DNA from: Campylorhamphus procurvoides
Lineage: Eukaryota > Chordata > Aves > Passeriformes > Dendrocolaptidae
NCBI GenBank assembly: GCA_013396655.1
Contig: WBMV01008303.1
Coordinates: 1,214,358-1,278,357, forward strand
Reading direction: 5' to 3'
Length of the DNA stretch: 64,000 nucleotides
The translations under genes were made by a program, and so were the position numbers. Positions 12,121-23,600 of the stretch are shown piece after piece (position 1 is the stretch's first letter; each line of letters starts with the position of its first letter). The notes under the pieces were generated by a model. The model made no database searches and was not told the origin of the DNA. It was given only the letters and a program-made list of their open reading frames with translations.

Positions 12121-12992
12121 AAAGAACTCCAACCCTGTGTTGTTTCTGTAGGCTGCTTGCACATCCTTCCTTCCTTGCTTGCGAAATGTAAGGGGACCAC
12201 ATGTGCTGCAGACATGTTGCAGGTGATACTTGGGCCTCTGGTGAGTGGAATAATAAAGCTGCTAGAGCTCATCCTGTTACAGAGAAGAAGTCATTTCCCA
12301 AGTGAAGACTAAGCCAAAACTTGCATTAACATTTTGTTTGTCTGGGAAAGTTATCAGAAAGTGTATTTAAGTTTTAATAAACTACAATTTCCTCTCCAGT
12401 TTGAATCCAGAGGGACAAATACCCAGTGAGAGAAGGCTTCTCTCTCACAGTCAAGAAGATAATGAGATACCAAGATAGACTTAATCCAGTTTCCAGGCTA
12501 TTTCCTTTTCCATAAATGTTTTGATATGCTTTCAGTTAAGCGTCAGAAGTTTCAGATGTTTCCTCCTGTAGAGGGTCATGTCACAGTCCTGTCTCTTTTG
12601 TCTGGCAGCCACTGGCAGATCTCAGCGTGGTCCATCCGGTCTCTGTGAGTGCAGGAGGCTGTGTCTGTGCTGCCCTCCTGCAGCTCTGGGTCATGGCCAA
12701 GGCATGCCCTGCGTGCAGCTCTGCTGAGTGGGACAGGCAGCAGAAGTTCCTGTAGCCTCCAGGGTGTTCTAAAACATGCCCTCACTGCAGAGCCAGACCT
12801 GTGCCCAGTTCTTCTGTGCTTTGCAATCACCTGCCTGATTGTGCCAGGCAGGCTTAGGCTGACGTGCCTGGGAGTCAGTCTGTGTCTGAACTGTTCCCAG
12901 AATTTGTCCTCCAGCCTGGGGTAGTCTTTCCTAAGTGTGCCTGCGAGCAGGAGGTGGGAATCCTGTGGGATACTGGACTTTTAGGGCTTTCC
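12121..12992. other. No gene recognised
   Basis: A stretch between the CR1-type fragment and the LTR-like element. Open frames of 84-91 codons overlap on opposite strands around 12.58-12.92 kb in GC-richer sequence. They resemble no protein I know. Confidence 0.5.
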
Positions 12993-13549
12993 TGTTGTTG
13001 CCTAAAACCAGAAAGATTCTCTAGACAATTTTAGTTTAGGAAGGTAGAGAGTGGTTCTTTATTAAGGCACTTTAATGGGCACAATACGCACATTGCATAT
13101 TGCACCCCCCAATGTAAGTTTTACAATTTTATAACACTGGCTAATTATAATATCTATTACATCATGGTTACACCCAGCCCAAAAATTATCTGCCCCTTTG
13201 GACCTCCCTCAGGCATGCCTCTCCAAACTGAGTGGGTGGTCCCAGAGACCCCATATCTCCATCTTCCTCAGCACCTTGTGTCCTGCTTGGAACAGTTTCA
13301 AAGTTTCTGGGTCTTCTGAATAGTTTTGACTGGGGCATATCAAAGAATGTGCCTATTGCGTTTTTCTGGGCACTTTCTATACAAACTAGATGTTCTTGCT
13401 AAAATCTTTATCCATTGAAGTCCTTGACGAGGAACATTAAACAGTGTTTCAGGAATCTAATACAAAGGTACTTAGCTAAAGTGCTGCTAAAAGAGTTACA
13501 CTAAACTCTATATAATCCTAGGTTTTAAGACATCACTGTCACTGCCACA
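12993..13549 (-). mobile_element. Solo-LTR-like element (minus orientation)
   Basis: Read on the minus strand, the element would begin TGTGGCAGTGACAG and end GGCAACAACA, giving TG...CA ends over about 557 bp. It carries TATATA (13508-13513) near its start and AATAAA (13058-13063) about 65 bases before its end, an LTR-like layout. I could not find matching target-site duplications, and the spacing between the TATA box and the AATAAA is long. The ends and the class are therefore uncertain. No gag, pol or env remnants flank it. Confidence 0.4.
13058..13063 (-). promoter_or_regulatory. AATAAA inside the LTR-like element (minus strand)
   Basis: The plus-strand TTTATT reads AATAAA on the minus strand, in the context GCCTTAATAAAGAACC, close to the presumed 3' end of the LTR-like sequence. 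It would serve as the element's own polyadenylation signal if it is an LTR. Confidence 0.35.
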
Positions 13550-15429
13550 GAGCAGCCTCTGAAGGTAGAGTAAAAGTACAAGTTTGCTAAATTGCTTGCT
13601 CATGTTATTTGGGGGTTTTGGTCACCTCCAGAGAGGGTTTGTAAGGCTTACGCTCCTGGGCAGGAATGGAGCAGACCAAGGAACACTCTGGTAGTGCAAG
13701 GTGTAATCACGTTGATCTGTATGTGCTGCACTGAGCTGAACACCATGGTGATTTTCCTCCTGGGCTGGATTCTGGAATCTGGCCTTTGGGGAGTAGGGTG
13801 TGTGCAGATCCACTGGAGGTTTTGCAGAAATAACTGTTTTTCTGGGGGTTTTCTCTTGAGCAAACTGCTTCAGATTTCTTTCTCTCATATCCAAGAAAAG
13901 AAATCCACGTGCCTTTGGATTTCATTGTGGGGGTGGTGGGTAGGGATGACAAAGAAGGGTGAACTTGTTTGCCCTAGTTCCTGCCCACAAGCAAGGCCTA
14001 AGGAATTCCAGCTGTGCCCAAAAGCAGGTGTGACCTGCACTCTTCTCCATCTGCTATTACTAGATCAGAGGCAAATAAGCTGTCATTTCAATTTTCTCCT
14101 TTTGGGAAGCTTAATGCTGCATTTGCTCTAAACTTTCCAGTGGTTCTGTCTTATACTGGGGTTCATCAGCTCTGGATTCAGATCCCTGCTGTGTGACAAA
14201 CTGCAGGCCTGACCTTGGTGTATTTTTGCTTACTCTTCCCTGCTGTTACAGTGGAATGTTATCCCTTTGCTGTCTTCCAAACCATTGTTGAAGTACCTCA
14301 TATAGAGGATGTGGGGACCTGGTTATTTGTGGAAGGACTGTGACTGTCCTATGGCTCTTCTTCAATTACACCCAGAAAGAGCAAAGAATAAGCAAACTTG
14401 TATGAAATTCATCTCATCTGCTGCTTGGTGACAGGGCTCCCCCCCTGCTGCAGCATGATAAACCAGATGGGCTTTGCTGCTTTCCAGTGCAAACCCAGAG
14501 GATGTGGGAGGGAGCCAGAATACCAGCACCAGTTTTTCTGCAGCAAGAGCATCTCTGAGCACAATGAGAGCGTGACATGGAGGCAGCTGCTGAGGCTGAG
14601 AATGTGCATCCTGTTCACAACAGCAGCCTGTGCTCTGACAGTGCACAAATATCAAATGTGCTGTATTGCAGGCAGGTGCAGAGAAGTGCTGCCACATGTT
14701 GTGGTCTCCGTGGTTTGTCTCCTTAATGTGGGTGATGTCAGAACTGTGGCCTTGTATAAGTGGCAGCTTCTATCTTTAAAGGTCTGCTTCATCTTCTCCC
14801 TTCACCAGCATACCCAGATGGTCACTCTTCCTTGCCTTGTGTGCTCATCCCAGCACTTGGGGCAGAGTGGGCATCAACGTGTCATTTCAGTGGCAGCTGC
14901 CCCATCAGCCTTATGATGACAACCATGGCTCCATGAGCAAGGGTACCACAGGATGGGAGGCCTTAGAACCACTGTGTGTGAGCAAACTGCTGCCTGGGGA
15001 GGAAGGGGCCTTGGCCCCATTCGGTATTTGCTCTGGGTTCAGCTTGCTTTAAAGGGCCACATAAGTAGTCTCACACTTCATCCTTTCTTTTGTGGCAGCT
15101 GGGATGTTCTGAGATCATCCTGTCCATGGCAGGGAGCATCAGGACACATGGCAGGGATTCTCAGCTCCTAGGCTGAAATTTGCAGTGTGGCAAAGAAGAG
15201 TTTGCCATATAAATATCCAGGGCCAGCAGGTGTGCTGAGAAACTGAGGCACAGCAAAGGAGGAGCCATGGCAGAGTCACAGGACAAGCTCAGGTGCTCTT
15301 CATGGCAGATCTGGCAACTGAGCTGTAGCTGTACTTGTTCCTCCCTTGGCTGATTCTTTAAATAGAGTACACCCCAGCTGTTCCTTGGAAGGCTGATAGT
15401 GCCTTGAGAGCAGGAAGCGGTGATTGTTA
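13335..15429. repeat. First copy of a 2,095-bp direct duplication
   Basis: This segment reappears at 15580-17674 with a constant offset of 2,245 bases. I saw no difference between the copies, and every open frame in one reappears unchanged in the other. It begins inside the LTR-like element and ends immediately before the n at 15430. It contains no recognised gene; its longest open frames (179 and 172 codons) have antisense partners and no family motif. Confidence 0.95.
15234..15285 (+). repeat. Possible MIR-core remnant (first duplicate copy)
   Basis: TGAGAAACTGAGGCACAGC matches the MIR core phrase gaggaaactgaggcacag closely. The following part, GGCAGAGTCACAGGAC, is only loosely similar. 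It is a short match and could be coincidence. Confidence 0.35.
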
Positions 15430-15430
15430 N
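15430..15430. other. Single ambiguous base (n), assembly join
   Basis: The only non-ACGT character in the window. It sits at the right end of the first duplicate copy and just before a 149-bp partial copy. This placement suggests a contig join or gap-fill residue, not a simple base-call failure. Confidence 0.9.
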
Positions 15431-15579
15431 GCTAAAATCTTTATCCATTGAAGTCCTTGACGAGGAACATTAAACAGTGTTTCAGGAATCTAATACAAAG
15501 GTACTTAGCTAAAGTGCTGCTAAAAGAGTTACACTAAACTCTATATAATCCTAGGTTTTAAGACATCACTGTCACTGCC
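15431..15579. repeat. 149-bp partial third copy
   Basis: Identical by eye to 13398-13546 and to 15643-15791. It runs directly into the second full copy at 15580. It therefore reads as the last 149 bases of a 212-bp unit (13335-13546) followed head-to-tail by another such unit. Confidence 0.92.
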
Positions 15580-17674
15580 GCATATCAAAGAATGTGCCTA
15601 TTGCGTTTTTCTGGGCACTTTCTATACAAACTAGATGTTCTTGCTAAAATCTTTATCCATTGAAGTCCTTGACGAGGAACATTAAACAGTGTTTCAGGAA
15701 TCTAATACAAAGGTACTTAGCTAAAGTGCTGCTAAAAGAGTTACACTAAACTCTATATAATCCTAGGTTTTAAGACATCACTGTCACTGCCACAGAGCAG
15801 CCTCTGAAGGTAGAGTAAAAGTACAAGTTTGCTAAATTGCTTGCTCATGTTATTTGGGGGTTTTGGTCACCTCCAGAGAGGGTTTGTAAGGCTTACGCTC
15901 CTGGGCAGGAATGGAGCAGACCAAGGAACACTCTGGTAGTGCAAGGTGTAATCACGTTGATCTGTATGTGCTGCACTGAGCTGAACACCATGGTGATTTT
16001 CCTCCTGGGCTGGATTCTGGAATCTGGCCTTTGGGGAGTAGGGTGTGTGCAGATCCACTGGAGGTTTTGCAGAAATAACTGTTTTTCTGGGGGTTTTCTC
16101 TTGAGCAAACTGCTTCAGATTTCTTTCTCTCATATCCAAGAAAAGAAATCCACGTGCCTTTGGATTTCATTGTGGGGGTGGTGGGTAGGGATGACAAAGA
16201 AGGGTGAACTTGTTTGCCCTAGTTCCTGCCCACAAGCAAGGCCTAAGGAATTCCAGCTGTGCCCAAAAGCAGGTGTGACCTGCACTCTTCTCCATCTGCT
16301 ATTACTAGATCAGAGGCAAATAAGCTGTCATTTCAATTTTCTCCTTTTGGGAAGCTTAATGCTGCATTTGCTCTAAACTTTCCAGTGGTTCTGTCTTATA
16401 CTGGGGTTCATCAGCTCTGGATTCAGATCCCTGCTGTGTGACAAACTGCAGGCCTGACCTTGGTGTATTTTTGCTTACTCTTCCCTGCTGTTACAGTGGA
16501 ATGTTATCCCTTTGCTGTCTTCCAAACCATTGTTGAAGTACCTCATATAGAGGATGTGGGGACCTGGTTATTTGTGGAAGGACTGTGACTGTCCTATGGC
16601 TCTTCTTCAATTACACCCAGAAAGAGCAAAGAATAAGCAAACTTGTATGAAATTCATCTCATCTGCTGCTTGGTGACAGGGCTCCCCCCCTGCTGCAGCA
16701 TGATAAACCAGATGGGCTTTGCTGCTTTCCAGTGCAAACCCAGAGGATGTGGGAGGGAGCCAGAATACCAGCACCAGTTTTTCTGCAGCAAGAGCATCTC
16801 TGAGCACAATGAGAGCGTGACATGGAGGCAGCTGCTGAGGCTGAGAATGTGCATCCTGTTCACAACAGCAGCCTGTGCTCTGACAGTGCACAAATATCAA
16901 ATGTGCTGTATTGCAGGCAGGTGCAGAGAAGTGCTGCCACATGTTGTGGTCTCCGTGGTTTGTCTCCTTAATGTGGGTGATGTCAGAACTGTGGCCTTGT
17001 ATAAGTGGCAGCTTCTATCTTTAAAGGTCTGCTTCATCTTCTCCCTTCACCAGCATACCCAGATGGTCACTCTTCCTTGCCTTGTGTGCTCATCCCAGCA
17101 CTTGGGGCAGAGTGGGCATCAACGTGTCATTTCAGTGGCAGCTGCCCCATCAGCCTTATGATGACAACCATGGCTCCATGAGCAAGGGTACCACAGGATG
17201 GGAGGCCTTAGAACCACTGTGTGTGAGCAAACTGCTGCCTGGGGAGGAAGGGGCCTTGGCCCCATTCGGTATTTGCTCTGGGTTCAGCTTGCTTTAAAGG
17301 GCCACATAAGTAGTCTCACACTTCATCCTTTCTTTTGTGGCAGCTGGGATGTTCTGAGATCATCCTGTCCATGGCAGGGAGCATCAGGACACATGGCAGG
17401 GATTCTCAGCTCCTAGGCTGAAATTTGCAGTGTGGCAAAGAAGAGTTTGCCATATAAATATCCAGGGCCAGCAGGTGTGCTGAGAAACTGAGGCACAGCA
17501 AAGGAGGAGCCATGGCAGAGTCACAGGACAAGCTCAGGTGCTCTTCATGGCAGATCTGGCAACTGAGCTGTAGCTGTACTTGTTCCTCCCTTGGCTGATT
17601 CTTTAAATAGAGTACACCCCAGCTGTTCCTTGGAAGGCTGATAGTGCCTTGAGAGCAGGAAGCGGTGATTGTTA
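15580..17674. repeat. Second copy of the 2,095-bp direct duplication
   Basis: Same sequence as 13335-15429, in the same orientation. To its right the sequence continues into unique DNA (TTCCCTGATGG...). To its left it abuts the partial copy without any flanking unique sequence. It holds no recognised gene. Confidence 0.95.
17479..17530 (+). repeat. Possible MIR-core remnant (second duplicate copy)
   Basis: This is the same fragment as at 15234-15285, carried along by the 2,095-bp duplication. It gives no independent evidence. Confidence 0.35.
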
Positions 17675-20600
17675 TTCCCTGATGGACAGTGTGACCAGAG
17701 AAATGTTCAGTTTGGAGATCCTCAGTGTTGGGATATGGCAAAAGGGTACTTTTCACAGCTGGTGCTACTGGCACAGCCAGTAAACACTGCAGGACCTGGA
17801 GGCAGACAAATGGCAGAGTTTTTGGAGGAAGGGAGTGGTGAAGAAACCAGGACATGAAGCTCATCTGGAGAAGATGATTCTTGAGAAAGGGTGTGTTAAA
17901 ATGAAGCCGAGGTTTTAGGAGGGATGGCCTGTGCTGCCACATTCCTGCTCTGGCACTCTGAAATCATAGTAGGAGTGTGGGGCTGAGTCTCTGTAAGGTG
18001 CAACTTGCATGTAGGAGGCAAACTGAGTATTTCTGCTCAATGTGTGGAGCCCCTTCTCCAGTGTGGATGGCTTCCTGCTGGACCAGGGATGGTGGGCAAG
18101 AAGCAGTGGACACAGCAGAGGACTGAGGGGCCTTGTTGATCAAGAGCAGAGCATTTCTCAATGTGTCACAAAGGTGCCACTGGCACGAGTTTCTAGGAAC
18201 ACTGTTTCTATAAAAGTTGTGAGTGCAGGGGAGGCAGAGCTCTGCTTCTAGTGGGATGTCTTCAGCAATTCTTAAGGGGGAGATTTTGATTTCCACTTTA
18301 TGCCAGCTGCTGTCTATAGTTTAAGCTACCCACCTGTTTCTTCTTCCTCTCCTGGTGGTTAGGTTGTGTCCTGTGTTTTGTGCATACACACAGTGGGACG
18401 TGCCCATCAGGTTGGTAGCACAGTGCCCAGTGCCACAGAGTCCTTACCTGGCAGCCTGGACTGCTGCAAGAGCTGCAGTACCAGCAATGCTGACAGGAGA
18501 GTGGCTTCAGCCATCAGCATCCTCACTGCTTTAATTGGAATACGGATCTAAGACTGTCTGGAATGCGAACGCAGTTGCTTGGGTTGTTGAAAAAGGCTCA
18601 AGTTATTATAAAATTCCTGGCCTGCCATGTGGCTGATGATTAATTACTTAGGTTTATGTAGTGCTTTGATGTTCCAGCTGTAAATCCAGAGCAAGCTGTT
18701 ACAACTCTGTTGACCTCAGTGGAGTCATCCCCGTCATTCCAGTTGGCACACCTGGTGCTGTGTGGTATTTGTATTCTGTGAAACAAACGTCCACTCATTG
18801 ATTTAAGCCTTTCTAGGGACTGGAGGCTGATAAATCTTTTCTCCTCTTCTGTATTGTTTTGCCACTTACCTGGGAGTGACCTGCTTGCCATACTTTGACT
18901 TGGAGCTTGCTGCTCCTCTGGAGTCCTTCTCTGAGCCTTTGCAGTTTGTGGTGTGTTTGTATTGCCATAGTGCTTAGAAACATCCTGCAGGTTGCTTCAT
19001 CTCTCTCTAAATTTTCACTTCTCTATTGCACTGCCAGTATCTCGTTGTGTAACTCGCCCCTTGCCAATTCTGTTGGCTTGCATGGATAAATGTCTTTATG
19101 CTAGATAATTTGGAGTGACCTTGTGACAGAAAAGTTCTACTCTAAAAGACAGTTTTAGTCTTGCATTGTCCTTCCCGTGCTGTTGCAGCTGATGGGCTTT
19201 GCAGGGTGGAGTCCTGGTGCTGCCCCTGTGCTCTCTGTGCTTGAGAAGAGCAGATTAAGATCACGCTTCACTCAAACAAGGCTTCTTCATTTAATGTGTA
19301 TGAGCAGCAGGCACTGAGGCTGAAAGTTGATTTTGTACTTTAACTTCCAGGTCAGTGAGTTTTTTGTCTTGTCTGTGTCAGCAGACAGCAGCCCTTTGTT
19401 CAGCAGCATGACTTTTTCCACCTCAGCTGCACAGGCACACACGTGATGCAGGTCCTGAGTTGTGCAATAAACTGCAGGGTAAGTTCCATCAGTGCAGCAA
19501 ATACATCCTCTGTTCTGCTTCAGGGCCTCATTGTGTGCCCTATTGACCAGCAGTAAAGCCAAGACTATGGAGGTAGTTACTTATTTGCTTTTTTTGGCTT
19601 TTGCATCCATCATTGCCTATGAGGGGAAGAGAAAGGCCATAAATACTCAGAGAGTGAAAGTTTTGTCTTTGGAGAGGTCGTCTTTGTAACCTATGAAAGC
19701 TGGATAATTTAATAAAACGAGTCAAGCATTAAATAAATTATTTCACATAGTAATTAGGTAATTTTGTTAGTAGATAGGGCTGGGATTAAGGCCAGGGTAG
19801 GTCGTGAGCACAAAAATGCAAAGATGAAGGTATCCAGGTGAGTGTCTGTTGCCTGTTGGTGTCCTGATCACAAAATAACTGCTTGGAATCCCATCTTTGC
19901 AGTGGTTGGTGCTTGCTGGAACCTTCCCCTGCTGGTTCAGTGTGTGAGAAGGCAGGAGAAGAGGCCCCACATCCTCTGGAAGGTGTGGGCACTTGCTACC
20001 CAGAGCCTCGAGCATGGATAGCATCCTACATCCCACACAGGAGGGTGGCACTTCTCCCTCTCAAGGTCTGACCTGCTGCTTTCTGCAGACAGTGGGCAGA
20101 GGAGTGAAGAGAACCCCTTTTTCCTTCCCCTTCTAATCTGGGAATGCCCTACTGCCCCACCAAGGCTCTGCTCAGCCTGGAGCCAGCTGTGCCTGACCTC
20201 CTGTAACCTTTGTGCTGTCGATCCCTGCAGAATTCGCCGCATCCAGATCGTCTTGGACTTCGTTCCTAGCAAAAAACCCTGCTCGGGCTTCTTGGAATTA
20301 AGGCACAGCCTAACTCAGAACTGCTCTTTCCTGGGAAGTTCTGACACAGTAAAGCTTGTTTGGCACTTTTTTTTCCCCTTAATCAGAATGAAATAATTTT
20401 CAGAATTTCCTATGAGGACACTGTGTCCCAGATTTTGAGTTTTAGAAACGTTCTGCTCTGGGATTTCTGAATTTTTTCCTTTGAGTTATATCCATTTTAA
20501 ATTGTACTGCTTATGCTTCCTGCTGATTTGCTAAGTAAAGCCTAGTAGCAGGTCACACTATGTATCTTATATAAGAAAACGGTAGTTACTTACCTTTTTT

Positions 20601-23600
20601 TTTAATCAGTAAGAACAACTCCTGCTTAATATGAATGAAACATCTTATTTCCTAGAACAAGAACTCCCCTGTTTGCAATGTAATGAGAGTCTGGCTGCCA
20701 TTACAGCACCAGGCAATGCCTTCATCTAGAAAACTGGGTAACATTTTGTTATGGAGTAACAAATGTAAATGATTTGTCTTAACGACCTGAGCAGTGATAA
20801 AATATTTCACTGCTTTTGCCATGTTAGGGCAAGGCAGTAGCCTTGCATATGGGATAAAAACCTCTTGAGATAAAATTTGAATGTTCTGGAACAGAGCTCC
20901 TGAAGTGCCAGAAGCAAAGCTATTCCAAGGGGCTTTGGCAGGAACTTTTATCAAAATCAATACTCTTTCAAAAAGAAATTAAAGAAAATGTCTGTTGTTA
21001 AAAGAAGTTCTTCCCAAAGGATTGTTCTGCTGTTTTGCTGGTGCTTTTCTGCTGGCTGTCCTTCTGTCCCACAAAGGCACTCTTCCTTACACTCCTGAGT
21101 GTCGTGAGTAGAGAAGTCTTGGACATTCTCATGAGGACTTAAACCCAAGTCCTCACAGTGAAAGCCCTCAAAGTGCCTCAGTTGCACCAGCTGCCCTCCC
21201 TGGCTCTGCACTGCTTTTGTGCTGCTTGTAACACACTCACACCATATCAGGGTGGGGTAATGCTCCCCCTCCTGAGGCAGGAGCTGTGCGAGCAGCGCTG
21301 CCCCTCCTGCCCCTCTCCAGGGAAAGGACAGCGTGCTCTCCCTCTTGGGCCTCTTCCATGGAGCCTTCCTCCACATGCAGGGAATGCCACATGGCGCTGT
21401 GTCTGTTTATCTTCTCCAAGGTGTTGCCCAAACAACCAACACAAATGAGTTCCAAGAAAAACCTCAGGATGTCACGAGCAGGGAAGATGACTTGAATGAC
21501 TGGGAGGGCACAAAATTAATGGAGCCAAAGTTTCCTCTCCTGTCCTACTTTGCATTGAAATGGGATGTCTGGTGGGTGGGCCTTGGCTGCTCTTGTGGAG
21601 GAGGTTGTTCCTATGGTTGCCTTTCAGCATTCCCCACTGCAGACACTGCTGGGAATCCACAGTCTGGGGAACCAAATTCCAGTGTGGATCACAGCACAGA
21701 TGAAGAACTTACCAGTCTTAAATTAAATTCATGCAGCTCTTACACCATATAGTTAAAAGAAAACAAACTGATGCTACAGAAGCAACTTGATTGTTATAAG
21801 CAAATGTTCAATTTGGGAATAGGATCCGCAGCGGGGGAGCAGATCTGGGTGTGGCATGGCAAGGGCATGCAGTGACAATGGGATTTATTTCCATGGGAGT
21901 CAGAACACAGTCCAGACATCCCCAATTTTAAGCTGTAGAGTACCCCAGCAGAGAGCATGAATCAGCAGGGCACTGCTGAAACTGCTCTGCCCTTTGCAAG
22001 GCTCAGCTGCATGTTCTCCCCACACCATTGATTTAAAGCCTTCCTTTGTCCTTTCTTAATAGTATTGGTGACAGAAACTCATACCTAACAGGGAGGGCTG
22101 AGCTCCCAAAAAGTCACAAATAAAGATTCTGACAGCTTTGCTGCAAATGCAGAGATGGAAAGACGAGTGACAAGTTTGGAGTAGTGTAGAACAAGCAGAT
22201 TTATGAACTGGTTTGTGCTGTGTGACCCTAATGTCAGTATTACTACAAGGATCTGGGAGCAGAGCATGAGTGCAGACAGGGCATGAGGGCAGTTTCTGCA
22301 AGCATGGCACTGGCCAAGTTCCCATGGCTGTACTCCTGAATTTTATTTCTTATTTATAAGAAATGCCCCCACTTGCACCAGTTCACAGAATTAGACTGAG
22401 GGTTGGAATATGAAAGAATTCTTTATTCCGTAGGCTAAGATCTGGGTTTAGCTATGTCCAAATTGATTCTTCATGCAAGTATGAAAATGCCTTTGCTTGT
22501 TCTTAAGTGGCGTTTCATATGCCATTGTTCCCAGCCTGGGTTTATACTGGAAGTGGATCTTTGAAAGGCGAGGCAAAGGCTGGGATGTGGGAGACAGCAC
22601 AGCTACACAGACAGCGCTGGAGGCTGCAGGGGAGCACCACTGTGGTGAAAGCAGCAGGAGCAGCCAGCTGGTGTTTCATTAACAGGGAATGACCTCTGTT
22701 GGGAGAGGGATGTTCCCATTGTTCATGGCAGCAGACAAGGTTCAGGGGATGTGTCTGAAAGGGCTGTCTGGCTGCATTGTAGAGCTTGTGGAGTCTAGTT
22801 AAGGGCTGTGTACTTCTGAGTAGGGCAGGTCCAAGATTTGAGGGTCTCAGGGAGGCGCTGTCCTTCTGTCACCACTGCCTGAGCCAGGGAAGACCCGGAC
22901 TCAGTGGTGTTCAGAAGAGTCTGCCATCAAGGGAAGGAGGCCCAGGAGACCCAGGATCAGGGAAGGCCTCTGTGGGGCTTTGCTTGTTTTAAGGAGTGAG
23001 GAGCAGAGCAGTGTGACTGGTCCCTGCAGTGTGTGTGGGACTGAATGCTGGCACCAGCTTTCCCACTGTCTGTGTCCCCAGACAGCCTAGGAATGCTGTG
23101 CATGAGGAGCTGGCAGGTGGGAGCAGGGGAGGGACCGAGCTGAGGGAGAAGGCAGCTGCTGGAGGCATCAGAGGGACTTTGACTGTGAAAGGAATGTGTG
23201 GTGAAGGTGTGTAGAGGCTGACATGGCGGCAGGATGGTTTCAGGGAGACAGTCCTGCTGCAAACAGGGAGGTTTGAAACCAAGATATGAGAGTGTGCCAA
23301 GGACTTTGTGGTTTAGTCCAAAAAATGGACTTGCACAGGAGCAGGTCCAGACCGGGGCTGGGAGGGTGAAAAAGGGACAGAAAGCTTGGCAGGTGAGGGA
23401 ACACCAAAAGGGATGAGTTTGTTCTGCCTAGCAAAACAAAGCCCGAGAGGGAGTGGGATGTGTCTCTGTAAACACTTCATTGGCAAGTGAATACTAGAGG
23501 GAACGAAAAGTTCTTTGTATTGAAGATCAATGCTGGCACAAGGACAAAGTGGTACAAATTTGCTATTCATAAACTTAGCCTGGAAATCAGATTTTCAGCC

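Noticed and set aside
14398..14916. Frames of 172-179 codons that occur twice (also 16643-17161 and 13592-14131 / 15837-16376)
   Set aside because: The repetition is due to the 2,095-bp duplication, not to a conserved gene pair. The frames have antisense partners and no recognised domain.
18449..18490. 42-bp minus-strand interval between a CTGTCAG acceptor and GTAAGG donor
   Set aside because: Too short and alanine-rich, with no identifiable neighbours in phase.
20225..20235. CTGCAGAATTC, adjoining PstI and EcoRI sites, as in a cloning linker
   Set aside because: The flanks look like ordinary genomic DNA on both sides and there is no other vector sequence, so contamination is not supported.
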